NCBI RefSeq assembly: GCF_029784155.1
Contig: NC_073692.1
Location: forward strand, 321,715,906 to 321,779,905
Source: Uranotaenia lowii
Lineage: Eukaryota > Arthropoda > Insecta > Diptera > Culicidae
Reading direction: 5' to 3'
DNA: 64,000 nt
Shown piece by piece: positions 29,829-42,400 of the stretch. The notes beneath the pieces are model-generated. The model saw only the letters and a list, made by a program, of their open reading frames with translations, ran no database searches and was not told the origin of the DNA. Within the stretch, counting starts at the first letter, position 1, and each line of letters opens with the position of its first letter. The position numbers and the translations under genes are program-made.

Positions 29829-32172
29829 CGTTCAGCAATCCAAATTTTTGCTGGAAACCAGCAATCGGTTTTCGAATTGCTGGATTTTTCAGCATGAATG
29901 AAGATGACCCACCAATTATGTCGCCGCTTTTCACCTTCACCAAAAAAAAAAATTATAAAGGAACCATCCTTCGACGAATACTACGACACTCGTAGTACGA
30001 TCCTGCCAGTAATTTCTTCATGTGATCAGTCAGACATCGTCCTGTAGATGGGCAACATCGAGCCCGAAACCGGTCGACAAAAAAAGGTAATTTTGAATCC
30101 TTTTTTCCGTTTGAAAGAACGTTAAGTGTCGTGTCCTGTAATACGTCGTGTGTTAATTGTGTAGTTAAGTTCTTACGTTGGCACAAATCCGCTTAAAATG
30201 AGTTAATTTTTATGATTTTAGTTAGTAGAATTTTTGTAGTATTTTTTACCCCTAAATCTATGCAGCATCCTTATGTTCAGAAAAAAAGTAAAAAATTGTT
30301 TTAGGAAATCCAAAAATTACTGCAATTGTTGTTTTTATGCGTAATGACCTTAATGGCATCTAAAATTTATGAAAAACTAGATATTTTTCATTACATTTTT
30401 GAATAAAAACAAATTTTGTTGCATGTTGCCCCTTTTTCTAAATATAGTGAAAATCTCGTATTTTTAGTAAATTAAAAATAACGGAAGAAACCAATATTTT
30501 TTCTGAGTACGTCATTTTGATGTCCCATCAACCTTAAAACTTTTGATGCTAAGGGTTTGATTATCTGCAAGCTCGGCCATATTGAACCATAAATGTTTGA
30601 AAAATAACCATAATCCAAGTTCTGTGGATTGAGTCGATTTATGACGTTTCAGTGAAAACTCATGCAATGAAATTTCGCAGAAAACTTAGATTATGGTTAT
30701 TTTTCATCCGTTTTCGTAAAGGTAGAAAATGCTTGAAAAATAACCCTTTTCAAGGAAGAGGAACGCGAATATTTATTTCGAGGATAAGAAGGAACATTTC
30801 CGCAATAAATTTGATTTTTTTAAAATTATTATTCAAAGTTTCATGAAATTTATTTATTTGTATCACATTTTATCAACATTACAAATGTTTAAGCAATAAA
30901 ATTATCGATTTATTTCGATGATTACCTTTGGGCTCACTGGAACAGCTGGGGACGATAATGAGTGCGCGGATCAAAAAGCCTTCCCAATCCAGTTGAATAC
31001 GGACTGGAAGCTCGACCTAGCATCCGGCTCGCGTTAAGATCCCGGTGGTACATCCTGCTTCCCGGACAAACTTGATATTCACTTTAAACTCTGCACCAGC
31101 TAGGCGCAATTGGTTCGTAATTTGGATTAGGAACTTGTTTTTATGGGAGGACCTTTTTAAAGATAGAATAAAACTTTAATAAGTTCTCTAAAATAAACAT
31201 AACATAAAAACAGAATTCACCTCTTACGCCTTGGACGCGTTTCCTTCGAAATAAGGACATCCGGGTTTATCTTGCCCGGGAGATACTTCCGTAGTCGCAT
31301 TGTTGAATTTGACAAAAAAAATGTACGCTCATTTTCACGAGAAGTGTATAAACCAGGCTTAAAGTTCTAAAAAGTTTGTTGATAATTTTTTCTGATAATC
31401 GTGGGGTTGATAATTCGAAACGAAAAACCTTGAGATGTTTGAAAATGGCTTCTTGGCAACTGTAACTCTGATATATTCTTGCTCTGATCTAACTGGTAAC
31501 TCCAATGGTGAACTATCAACTGTCAAACTCTTTTAACTGCGACAAATTAGGTCTAAAAACAAGCGTTTTGCATCAAACCTAATAATTGTTAAACAAACTT
31601 TAAACATCTGCGCACCCGCACATCTGCATGTTTGGGATTTAATTATGGGTCTTCTTAACCGACATTTTCGACCAATACTAACCCAGATGGAAAACAGTTT
31701 TTGAAAGTGAATAATAAAAAACTAACGCTAACAGTTGAATCGCGGCTACCCCTTCTACTAACATGGAATAATCAATAGGATACACTCGGCAATGAGAAAC
31801 TTCCCATGTGGGATGCCTTAATAAATAAACCTATGATTAAAACATTTTTTTTTGCTTATTTTCACCAAAGTTTGTATCAATAGCGCGAAACAGGTGAAAT
31901 TTTACAAAGCAACAAACACGTGATTTTCAATGTGGGACAGTTTCGAATTTGTTGATTCGTAGCTTTGTTCAGTTTTTATTTGAAAATTTGCGTGGGTACT
32001 CCTGTATAGAAGTAAAAACAGAGTTAATTTAATGCTTAGATTTTCTAGAATTCAGGAATCAGGATTCAACCATCAGAATAAAAATTAAGTCCAAAATATA
32101 CTCCTGTTCAAAATAAGGAATCTGTGCATCAAACGACTCATTCAAATTTTATCCTTATCCCATTTTTTTCAG
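29829..32172. other. Non-coding interval, possible VGAT upstream region
   Basis: It contains a MITE-like repeat at 30595-30760 with AAAAATAACCATAAT and its inverse (ATTATGGTTATTTTT). No coding exon was recognised. It ends in a good acceptor (CCCATTTTTTTCAG) before the putative 5' UTR exon. Confidence 0.4.
30595..30760. repeat. Short inverted repeat with AAAATAACCAT termini
   Basis: AAAAATAACCAT near 30610 and ATGGTTATTTTT near 30695. A similar arrangement is found at 56300-56470, suggesting one MITE family. Confidence 0.55.
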
Positions 32173-32436
32173 GCCAGCATCCAGCATCTCGATGACAGAG
32201 CCTGCTCCACCAGTCTTGGATCATCAAATCCGATGGGCGTTACCAACCAGCCATCATCGGCTACCAAACTGGTGACGGGACATCACGAGAGCAGCTCATT
32301 TTCCTCCAAAATGGCACTCTAATCGGTAGCTGGTCCGCCGTGCTCGAAATCGCGATCCGAAAAAGGACTCCTCTGCGGTTCGATTCCACCAGTGAAAAAG
32401 TGAACTCCAACAGCCGACTCCATCTACGGGCAGAAT
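32173..32436 (+). other. VGAT: Probable 5' UTR exon of VGAT
   Basis: Bounded by the acceptor TTTTTTTCAG and the donor GTGAGTATT. It has higher GC than its surroundings and contains overlapping short upstream ORFs (starts near 32194 and 32233), both closed within the exon. Assignment to VGAT rests on strand and position only. Confidence 0.45.
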
Positions 32437-33689
32437 GTGAGTATTTTCGTTTGGGAAATCGTAAAGTAAAGTGCGGAAAATGGCATTTTTCCGTTCCGTA
32501 ATTGGGCTCCGCCACGGGATGATGAAAAGTCAAAGTGGAAAAAAATCACCCTCCTTTCCACCCCTACACTTCGGGCTAGTAGTGAGAAAACCCTCTCTCT
32601 CTGTCGAAACGAATCAGCTCTTATTGAATGAATGCTTGCGGGGGAGGTGGAAAATGTGTGTCTTCTTCTTCTCGCTACTCCAAAAGGCGGAAGCTGTGCG
32701 TATTTGCTGAAGGTGTGTTGGTCGAAGTGTAGAAAAGTGGATGGTAACTGATGTGATTTTTCCTCCCGCTTAACGTGGTCATTTCGTGGAAAAGAAGGAA
32801 TGTTTTGGGATTTACAATGTTGTGGTGAAAAATCGATTGAAAAAGACAACGGGTGCTGTTGCAGCACCATGAGCGTCCTTGTGCCTTTTTTGCACGTGTT
32901 GTTTGAGGTGCTTTCGGTTGGAGTTATGAGAATAATGTTACAAAGCTTTTTCCGTTTCCGCTATATTTTTGTTTGCTGTTGGTTACTGAGGTTTGAGACC
33001 TACAAACTTTTGTTAAAGACCAAAGACAAAACAGCGAAGTGAATTATCGAATCAATGAAAAATAAAGTTACAAGACGAAAATTTTCATAAAAAAAGCATT
33101 GTTTCAGTGTTGGTGAAGGCTTCCAAAAAACCTTTCATGATAATTTTCATAAATACTTGCTCGAAAATTTTCGTTTTGGACGCATTGATAAAAACAAATA
33201 AAATAATTTGTTTTTTAATGGCTTGGCAAATAAATTTAATGAAGGAAAAATCCGGGCTTTTTTTGTCATTTCTCACGCACATTAACTGGCGTGTACGGGC
33301 AAAAACGGGAGAATTAACCTCCAAAAATTTCAGTGCCAATATCGGGCAGCCGGCCGAAGATCACGATCGTTTTTGAGGTTAATGTTACCAAAATTAAAAA
33401 GTATTCTTGAGGTGCCCGGAATTAAGGCACGAATACTATAAGAGGCAAATAGGACTAATTTTTTTTTGTTGAAGCTAACTCGCTTTAATGTACTCTCTTA
33501 TCTCAAACTTTCCCTCAATAAGCTTGATGAATAATTAGAAGAGCTGCCTTCTCAAAACGCTTTAAATTCCAAGTTGTCCTTTTGTTTGACTCGCTTGAAT
33601 TATGAACAATTCATTCAAACTATCCTCTCGCAACGCTTCATAGATAGTTCTTATCTCAAGCTATTTTTTCAATCCATTTTGATAATAAC
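32437..33689. other. Intronic non-coding DNA
   Basis: No domain-bearing ORF. Apparent ORFs at 33085-33376 overlap on both strands and are unsupported. Confidence 0.4.
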
Positions 33690-34550
33690 TTATGCTATCC
33701 TCTCAACTCGCCTTTAAATTTAAAGTTGTTCTCTTAATTTGCTTGCAATTCTTATCAGTAACTCAGGCTGTCCTCTCAATTCACCTTTTGATTACAAGCT
33801 GTCCTCTCAACTCGCTTGATTTTTTCATCAATTACTCAGGGTGTCCTCTCAATTCACTTCTCGATTTCAAGTCGTCCTCTCAATTCGCTTATTTTTTTAG
33901 CAATTACTCAGCATGTCCTCTCAATTCGCTTCTCCATTTCAGGCCGTCCTCTCAACTCGCTTGTTTTTTCATCAATTACTCAGACTGTCCTCTCAACTCG
34001 CCTTTCGATTTCAAGCTGTCCTCTCAACTCGCCTTTCGATTTCAAGCTGTCCTCTCAACTCGCTTGTTTTCTCATTAATCACTCAGGCTGTCCTCTCAAC
34101 TCACGTTTCGATATCAAGCTGCCTCTCGACTCGTTTGATTATTCATCACTTACTCAGGATGTCCTCTCAACTCGCCTTTCGATTTCAAACTGTCCTCTCT
34201 ACTCGCTTGTTTTTTTCATCAATTAGTCTGGCTGTCTTCTCAACTCGTCTTTCGATTTCAAGCTGTCCTCTCTACTCGCCTGTTTTTTTTCAGGCTGTCA
34301 GGCTGTCTTCTCATCTCGTCTTTCGATTTCAAGCTGTCCTCTCAACTCGCTTTTTCATCAATTAGTCAGGCTGTCCTCTCAGCTCGCCTTTCGATTTCAA
34401 GCTGTCCTCTCAACTCGCTTGATTTTTCATCAATTACTCAGGCTGTCCTCTCAACTCAGGTTTCGCTTTCAAGCCGCCCTCTCGAGTCGTTTGATTTCTC
34501 ATCAATAACTCAGGCTGTACTCTCAACTCACCTTTAAATTTTATGCAGTC
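33690..34550. repeat. Minisatellite block based on CTGTCCTCTCAACTCGC
   Basis: More than 20 diverged copies of CTGTCCTCTCAACTCGC alternate with TTTCGATTTCAAG and TTTTTCATCAATTACTCAGG spacers. The basic period is 31 bp where copies are directly adjacent (for example 34015 and 34046), with longer units of about 40 bp elsewhere. All three + frames stay open over long parts because the unit lacks stops. Confidence 0.93.
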
Positions 34551-34626
34551 CTCCCACCGTCTGTATTCCTTTTTCGGTTCAATTTTTCTTTATAATTTCT
34601 GGTTTAATTAGCTTACGAGAAATTAC

Positions 34627-34882
34627 CTGTCACGGTTGCCAAATGTGCAGATCTATCCGGTGCTCCAAAGCTTGGAAGCAACATCGGTGAACCGCCGTAA
34701 TTAATTGGTGAAGATCGTTCAGGTACATCTTCCGTACTGCGAATATTTGGCCCTGAAAGCGTATGATCCCATATAAACTCTATCTGATAATACTCGAAAA
34801 AGTTGCCAGCCCCCGGAAGAAACGCTTTTATTTTGTGTGTTGTGTGATTGTTATCCACCATCGGTGCACGGATTCGCTGCAT
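34627..34882 (-). other. Possible coding exon, unknown protein
   Basis: An ORF on - starts MQRIRAPMVDNN and reads for 85 codons to ACAG followed by a donor-like GTAATT at 34626. It has mixed hydrophobic and polar composition (FFEYYQIEFIWDHTLSGPN) and no family I know. No downstream exon was found in the satellite beyond it. It may be a nested gene in the VGAT intron or part of a repeat. Confidence 0.28.
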
Positions 34883-34974
34883 TTTCTGCCTAAGTATGTG
34901 CTTGCATGCATTATTTATTTAGATTAATTCGTTCGACAAATCTCCAATGCAGCGTTACACCATATTTTTTGTTT

Positions 34975-35150
34975 GTTTCGATTATAGTCGTTTTACCATC
35001 TTTATGGCATTCGCGACTTTATCAACGTTACAGTTGGCGGATCGTTATTGAAAAACTTATCCGGTACAACTGTGTTCGATGTTTGCTCTTGGGCTCGAAC
35101 TCGTGGACATCGGCTCAGTAGGTTACACCATATGTTGGTATACAATCAAC
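34975..35150 (-). repeat. tRNA-derived SINE-like element
   Basis: On -, B-box-like GAGTTCGAGCCC lies near 35098-35109. Downstream comes a tail ending GCCATAAAGATGGTAAAACG (about 35010-34991). The same tail recurs at 41850-41890 (TTTACCATCCTTGTGGCATTC), so it is an interspersed family. Mosquitoes have abundant tRNA-related SINEs. Confidence 0.5.
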
Positions 35151-35326
35151 CATATTTCACTAGGATTTTACATTTAGTTCGGGTCCTTGACAGTCAAATG
35201 TCAGGTTCGTTTGGAGCCCAACAAATCGTGGGCCCTAAATATTGATGGTTGTCAAATTCAATGACAAAAGATAGGAATGCCATCCACCTTGTTTCTTCCA
35301 ATTTTATTGAAAAAGCTTGCATAGGG

Positions 35327-35899
35327 CAGAGATGTTAAAATCGCGAGTCTACATACTCGCACTTTGCCCTTCTTTGCAGAAAGATTTTATTCCGTTAAAC
35401 TCAAACTGCAATGATGCTATCGATAGTTCAACTCGGAAAGCATCAGGAAGTAAGCTTCGGGTAAACTCGGCAGGAGTAAACAGCAATCGGGGGGAACATC
35501 AGCGAAGCGAACGTACAGTTCTGCGAATTCAAAATTCAAATCGTTTTCGTTCGGCAGCCGAACACATCAATCGGACAACGCATGGGGGCGTGGCTAAAAG
35601 TGATAGATACAAGGGAACGGGAAACGAGCGAGAGAAGGGTGTGAGGAGGAATGTTAACTCGGCCCGTCGGGCAACGATCGCTCGTGTGCATTCGTGTACG
35701 GTAAGCTTCGTTCTGTTGTTTTGTTGGTGTGATTTTATTCCTGCGAGGCATGGAAAACATCAATGCAGAACTGTACTCTTCGTTTTGTGTGCAATCACGT
35801 AATGATTGGAACGAAGATAAAATCAATCTGCACACAACAAGTTAAACTCGGAAGAAATCAGCCGAATGATTTTTTCCGAAGCGAGTTTACGCACCTCTG
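35327..35899. mobile_element. hAT-type MITE (573 bp)
   Basis: Perfect 8-bp duplication GCATAGGG at 35319-35326 and 35900-35907. Termini are CAGAGATG and CACCTCTG (inverted). The ORF at 35317-35802 spans the element and has no domain. It lies in the putative last 5' UTR intron of VGAT, 104 bp left of the exon at 36003. Confidence 0.82.
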
Positions 35900-36002
35900 G
35901 CATAGGGAAGTCTTTCTCTGATCCATCTGTATTTGTTTGCTAGTTTATGGCCCAGATCCTCTCGACAATTATTATTAATTTTACTCTCTTCTTCCATTTC
36001 AG

Positions 36003-36231
36003 AGGCTATACAACATGCGAGCGGTTGAGATCACATGTAGCGTCTAACTAAAGAAATCAGTAAAATCACTGAAAGTCTTCCATAAAGATAAATTCTTAAA
36101 TTAAGATATAAATTGTTCGATAAGAGATCCTAATATTTAGCTTATACTAATATAAAGATACAAATATATAAAATTTAAAAAACAATCTCGATCTTGAGAT
36201 CGTACGGAACCGAACAAAAACCGAACGGAAC
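36003..36231 (+). other. VGAT: VGAT 5' UTR adjoining the start codon
   Basis: A pyrimidine-rich acceptor (CTTCTTCCATTTCAG) ends at 36002. The leader is AT-rich and continues into the coding exon at 36232, with AACATGTC as start context. Confidence 0.55.
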
Positions 36232-36460
36232 ATGTCTTTCCTCAACAATCTGCGCTCGTTGCCACTGCCCCCGGTGAAGAATGTCTTGAACGTGGCCATG
36301 CAAACCGCCCGGCAGACGATTCCGAACAAGAATAAACACGACGAGTACGAACAACCGGGTGGGGAAAATGCCGGAATGGGCGGTGGTCCTAGCGGGGGTC
36401 AACGACCTCCTCCGGTCGTCCCCCCGCGGCCACAGAATGTCCACTTCGCGGAAACTGATG
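36232..36460 (+). CDS. VGAT: VGAT coding exon 1
   Basis: Encodes MSFLNNLRSLPLPPVKNVLN through AETDG and ends in phase 1 at GTGAGT. It is the N-terminal cytosolic region. Confidence 0.88.
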
Positions 36461-39400
36461 GTGAGTTGATTTTCTTTTAATATTCAAAATTTTTAATGAA
36501 ATTTTTTTCTTAATGTAATTTATCGACTTTATCGGTGAAAAGTGATGTCCTTTTTAGTAGGGGCACCTAAAGATTATGAAATTTTATATATGGATAGAAA
36601 ATTCGATGAAATGAAAGATGATGAAAATGAGCGGGTAGAATGTAACGAACGCGATGATAACAACAAACTGAGAAGACTATACATCGATAGATGCGTTTCT
36701 GAGTTAAAGGGAGCTTATCTGGGCGATCATATATCATCTTTTTGATCGTTCGCACTGCAAGTTTTCCCACTTGTGGGGCGAACCACGCTTGGCCTACTAA
36801 TGTGTGATGGTTGATGCAACTCTATCTGTAACTACCACTTCATAGTAGTTGGCTCGTGCGGAACAAAAATTTGATATGTGATGATAATGCTTCTAAATAA
36901 ATTCTACTCGCTCATTTTCACCATCTTTCGCTTCATCTAACCTTCTATCCATCTATAAAATTTCATAATCTTTAGATGTCCCTACTAAAAAGGACATCAC
37001 TTTTCACCAAGGTCGATAAATTAAAGTAACCAATATAAATTACGGTGATTGATCTCTTCATATTTTTCTTGATTTTCAAAGGAGACACTGGTGGAACAAC
37101 CGAACTGAATCCTTTGAACCCGTTCACCAATCCAAAGGCGTACTACCAGGAGGGGGGCGAACAGCCTGCCCCCGGTCAGTACCAGGAGACGGGCTTCAAC
37201 CAACCGAGTGATTTTGAGAATGGATATCAAGCGGGAGGCTACCCACCAAGGTGAGTAGGAAGCTGTTTTTGTAAAAATTATGCAAGTGAAGAAGTTTTTT
37301 TTTTAATTCTAGGCAAGGAAGTGTGCAATCGTTTGGATCGGACAGCACTTTCGCCGGTGGTTGTGAAGGAGAGGCGCCAGGAGGAATGAAGATCAACGAG
37401 TATCAAGCAGCATGGAACGTTACCAATGCTATTCAGGTATCACTCAGATTCAGTCTTGTTTTGACTCTTTTAGCGTGCTTTAATTTCAAAGTAGATTTTT
37501 TTTCATATTAACTATTATGAAAAATCTTTTTGATTAGATATTTTTGGAAAAACATTTTTGGAACCAAGAGTTTTAAAAGTGGTTCTGGAAAGAACGATAA
37601 CTTTTAACGTTTTGCTACTACTCATTTATTAAAAACAAATATCACTTCTATTAAATAATTAACAATCAACTCTGAGTGAACATCTATTCGAAAGGATCAA
37701 CGTTTTTTTTTTTTATATTTCTCACCATATAAAGTGAAAAATGTGAAAAACTTTCAAAACGTTATTTCTTGTTTTAGTCAAACGTCGAAATGTTTTCTAT
37801 TTTTCGCATCTTTTAACTGTTTTGAGCATTTTTTTTTTCTTTCTCAATTTAGCAGATTTTTTAAGTAAATTTTCTTTTGTTCTGCTTTTTTAAGCCGTTG
37901 CACACAGGGGAAAACGATGTAAAAAGGTGATCAAAATTGTTTACGCCAAAACGGAACGTTTTAGACCCATAGTGACTTCGGGACATTTTATCTACATTTT
38001 AAGCACTTTAAAATGAGCTTTTGATAAAAATGATTAAATCACCCAGCAGTGAGATAGAAAAATTATTTTTTGTATTTTTCATTTTAGAGCACTTATGTCT
38101 GGCAATTTTTTAGATTGTAAAAAATGTAGCAATTTTGTTGAAAACGTAAACATCGTAGAAGCTAACTCAAAAAAGTTAGAAGGGTTCAAAATAAAAAAAT
38201 ATTGTTTAATCAAAATTTTCAGTGTTTTAACGATATCTTTTCAGGCCGAGCTTATTCAAGCAAGACATGTTTGAAAGAGTTTTGAGTCACTTAAAATCAA
38301 ACAGTTTTGTGGAACACACTTAAAAAAATATTCAGACTGAAACGAGTAAGATTGGAAAAACTAAGAAAAAATAGCTGTTTTCGAACACCTGTATCTTTCT
38401 AGTTCGGTTGAGTTCGGTTCATTTTTTGGTTGCATTAGAATCAGGCAGATTTCAACATTGTAAAAACATGGAGTTAACAATGTTAAGTTGTTTATTTTGT
38501 AGCTTTATCAATGATTAAAGTTAGCTATTTTCAAGGAATCCTGAGGAAATTTTTATTGCATTTAAAATTTGCTATCCGAAAAACAAACTTGTCAAGTATA
38601 TTGTATTCTAAGCGAAATGGTAGATGGTAAGGTTCGTAATTGGAGGCTTAAAAACGTCATACGAGAGCGAAAGAATGATTTGGCTAAAGTTTCACCAAAA
38701 TAAAAACGGTTGCAAATTGTCAGTTTAAATAAACTTGGAATTTGTCCTCTAGATTCCTTGAAAATAGCTAACTTTAATCAATTAGAAAGCTTCAAAATAA
38801 ACAACTTAACGTTATAAACTCCATGTTTTTATAACGTTGAAACCTGCCTGATTCAAATGCAACCAAAAAATGAACCGAACTCAACCGAACTAGAAAGATA
38901 CAGATGTTCGAAAACAGCTATTTTTTCTTAGTTTTTCCAATCTTACTCGTTTCAGTCTGAATATTTTTATTAAGTGTGTTCCACAAAACTGTTTAAATTT
39001 AAGTGACTCAAAACTCTTTCAAACATATCTTGCTTGAATAAGCTCGGCCTGAAAAGATATCGTTAAAACACTGAAAACTTTGATTAAACAATATTTTTTT
39101 ATTTTGAACCCTTCTAACTTTTTTGAGTTAGCTTCTACGATGTTTACGTTTTCAACAAAATTGCTACATTTTTTACAATCTAAAAAATTGCCAGACATAA
39201 GTGCTCTAAAATGAAAAATACAAAAAATAATTTTTCTATCTCACTGCTAGGTGATTTAATCATTTTTATCAAAAGCTCATTTTAAAGTGCTTAAAATGTA
39301 GATAAAATGTCCCGAAGACACTATAGGTCTAAAACGTTCCGTTTTGGCGTAAACAATTTTGATCACCTTTTTACATCGTTTTCCCCTGTGTGCGTTGAGA

Positions 39401-42400
39401 GGTTTCTGTTTTTAGGTTTATGTCCAATTTCGAAATTGTTTATTTCTCTGTATTTCAATTTTTAACGTTTAAGCTTAGCATTTTCAAATCGAAATGTATG
39501 TGTAAAATGTACGTGAAATGGAGTTTTATCCATAATTTCAACCGTATTTGGCCTGCCTTCGACCAGACCGAACTGAACGCCATGGGAAAATTTTTAAACT
39601 GCAGATTTTGAAACTCATGTTATTCTCATGCGAAACCGAAAAATCTTAAATAATTCACTGGAATGCATTCCTTGGTTTATAAACTAATGATTCTGGTTTT
39701 AAAGTTTTACTGATTCCGTCTATAGTTGAAAATATCTGTACATTTAACTCGAGTGACTGGGAAAAATGCTGATGGCATTCAGTTTGGTCTGGTCGAATCC
39801 CGACCATTTTAGCTCTATACTAGGGTGTTTTTGCGGTTTTTTGGAAAATATTAATCGAATTAAAAAAAGTTATTTTTCGATTTCTGATCTTACTTTTTTG
39901 GAATTTTAATACATTTTCTTGTTTCTTTTTGTATTCGCAGCACGTATCTGGGCTGTTTTGTATAAAAACCTGGCAAAATCTGGGTATTTCAAAATTGTCG
40001 ACCAAATCCAGGCAAAACCGGGCAATTTTGGTCAAAACCTAGGAATTGCTCATCAAAAATCTAGAAAAAATAATTAAAAAATCTATCATGTTAATTTTTT
40101 GAAACTTGGTGCACAAATTTTTTACGCATAAATAAAAAAAAATTACAACACAAATTTGATTTGAGAATAATAATGAAAACAAACCCGGGAAAAATCCGGG
40201 CTTTTCCAATGGAATCTGGGCAAACGAGTCGGACCAGACTTTTCCCAAATTTTCTATTTAACATCCGGGCCAATCCGGTTAAAACCGGGCAATTTGGCAA
40301 CCTTATCATAGAAATTTAGGTCTGAGTATTAAATATCAAATTAAACCCATTTTGGAGGTTCTGGTTCTATATTCCTATAACCAAAATTGTATTTCTACAT
40401 ATTTTCGTATTTCTGATTTTGTATCAAGTTTAGGATGCTTGATTTTCCGTTCGAATAATCATAAGAAATTAGGAATGGAAAGCTACCTTGAAATCCTTGT
40501 TCGAATTCGGTTTGCATTTCATATCAAATTTGAATCATTGGGATTATTCTGCGGCTCGAGTGACGTGCCTTACGAAATTTCATATCGTTTTGCAGGCTTA
40601 AATAGCTTCTCTAGCCTCGAAATTTTCGTTCGGATGAGCTGTTTTTGGTCTTCAGAGCTCATATCTATTCACAAATTTCTTTTCTGAAGCATTTTCTGGA
40701 GTCAGGAAGAAGACGTGAAATTTCGTGAGTCGCAGAATAAGCCCTCATGTTTTTCGAGAATCAAAGCATTTTCAATATCAATATAATCCAATTCGAAGTT
40801 CTTACACTTTATTCTAACACAAAATTTAAAAATTTAAAGCTTTTAAGTGGCGATCCAAAATTGAAAACCAGATTCTTATTCACCATTCGAAATTCACATT
40901 TTAAATTGGATTCACAAAACATATTAAAAATAAATAATTGAAATAATGAATTAAGATTAAACCAGCACTACAGAATTTATATGAAAGATTCATGAAAATA
41001 AAATCTGCAATTAAGATTCGGCAATCGTATTTTTTGTACATTTCGGACATCGTATAGAAATTCGGAAACAGATTTAAAGTTCAATTTTTGAATTCAGGTT
41101 TAGAATTCAGATTAAAATTTCAGAAAAAGATTTAGCTTGTGAATGAGTTTTCCAATCAACATAAAATTGTTGAGAAATTCAAAAGAACATAAACTTAAAA
41201 ATTTGCTTGTCGATTCAATTTCACACACAATTCAGCTGAAAATCACAAATATAAAGTAGAATTTGAGTTCATTTTCTAAGTTTTGATTCATGCAAAATAT
41301 CCCAAATTATATTTAAAAAAAAATCATCTACAAGATTCTTTATGAAAAATATTTCCTGTGTAAGAAACATGTACCTGATCTTCACCTAAAAAATTTTTTT
41401 TCCGGTGTATTGTTAAACATTATATTGCAGCTTATTTTAAAGCCAAATTTCAAACTAAAACCATAAATTTAGTTCTAGTTTGGATCAAGCAAATAAGACT
41501 CGAATTTTTTTTATCTCGTACTGTTTTTTTTTTTGGAATTTTTTATTTATTTTCATCAAAGGATAGAATCTTGGAATTCGCAAAAGAGTTTAGAAGATTG
41601 GGCTTGTTTGATTTGAGTATAGAATAAGTTTTTTTTTATAGAAAATTGAAGGATACCCTTAATAGAACTTATCTTATGCTTAAACCAAAAAACTTTGATC
41701 TACCAGACTTTTGAACAAATTAAAAAAAAGTTAACCGTCGATGAAAGCAAATTTCATATATTGTTTCTAGAGATTTTATTAAAAAAAATTTAGCTTACCC
41801 TTTAGGCTAAGGACCACTTTTCTAAAGTTACCTTTTTGAAGTTTTATTAATGACACTTTACCATCCTTGTGGCATTCGTGTCTTCTCTTAAGTTGCAATT
41901 TCATACGAAAACTATTAATGAGTACTTAAAAATGAATAATCATGTAGTTACAAACATAATTTGTTTTATTTTTTTTTTATTCGTGTGTTGTTAGACAAAA
42001 AATTAGTCACCAAACCAACCCCCCCCCCCCCTCCCCCATGAGTCGGTTCTTCCTACGGCCCTGACTCCAGGAAAAAGTTGATTTGGACTTGAAAATTTTG
42101 AACAAAAATTGACCTATCTTGTGTAATTTTTCCCGAGGAATCAAATGATGTGTTAATTTATTAAATACTAAAGTACTAAAAATCCCATTTTTCAGCCCCT
42201 GTAGTTATGCAATTAAAAAAAAACTGTTGGAAAATTACTCCAACGATAAATTTTATCCTAGAACAAAGTTAGTATCAAACTGAAAACTGAATTTTTGTGG
42301 CGTTTAGATAGCTAAGAAGGTAGCTAACTCTCGCACATTTTTATCTTTTTGAATCTATCTACAGAACTAAAGGCAAACCAAATCCACTAAGGTTTTGGAA

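Noticed and set aside
33692..34365. Three overlapping + ORFs of 128-150 aa
   Set aside because: They are one minisatellite read in three frames; openness follows from a unit without stops.
33690..34550. CRISPR-like spaced repeats
   Set aside because: Units are diverged, directly abutting in places and without unique spacers of constant length; the context is an animal genome.
35317..35802. 161-aa ORF
   Set aside because: It spans a hAT MITE defined by perfect 8-bp duplications and has no recognisable domain.
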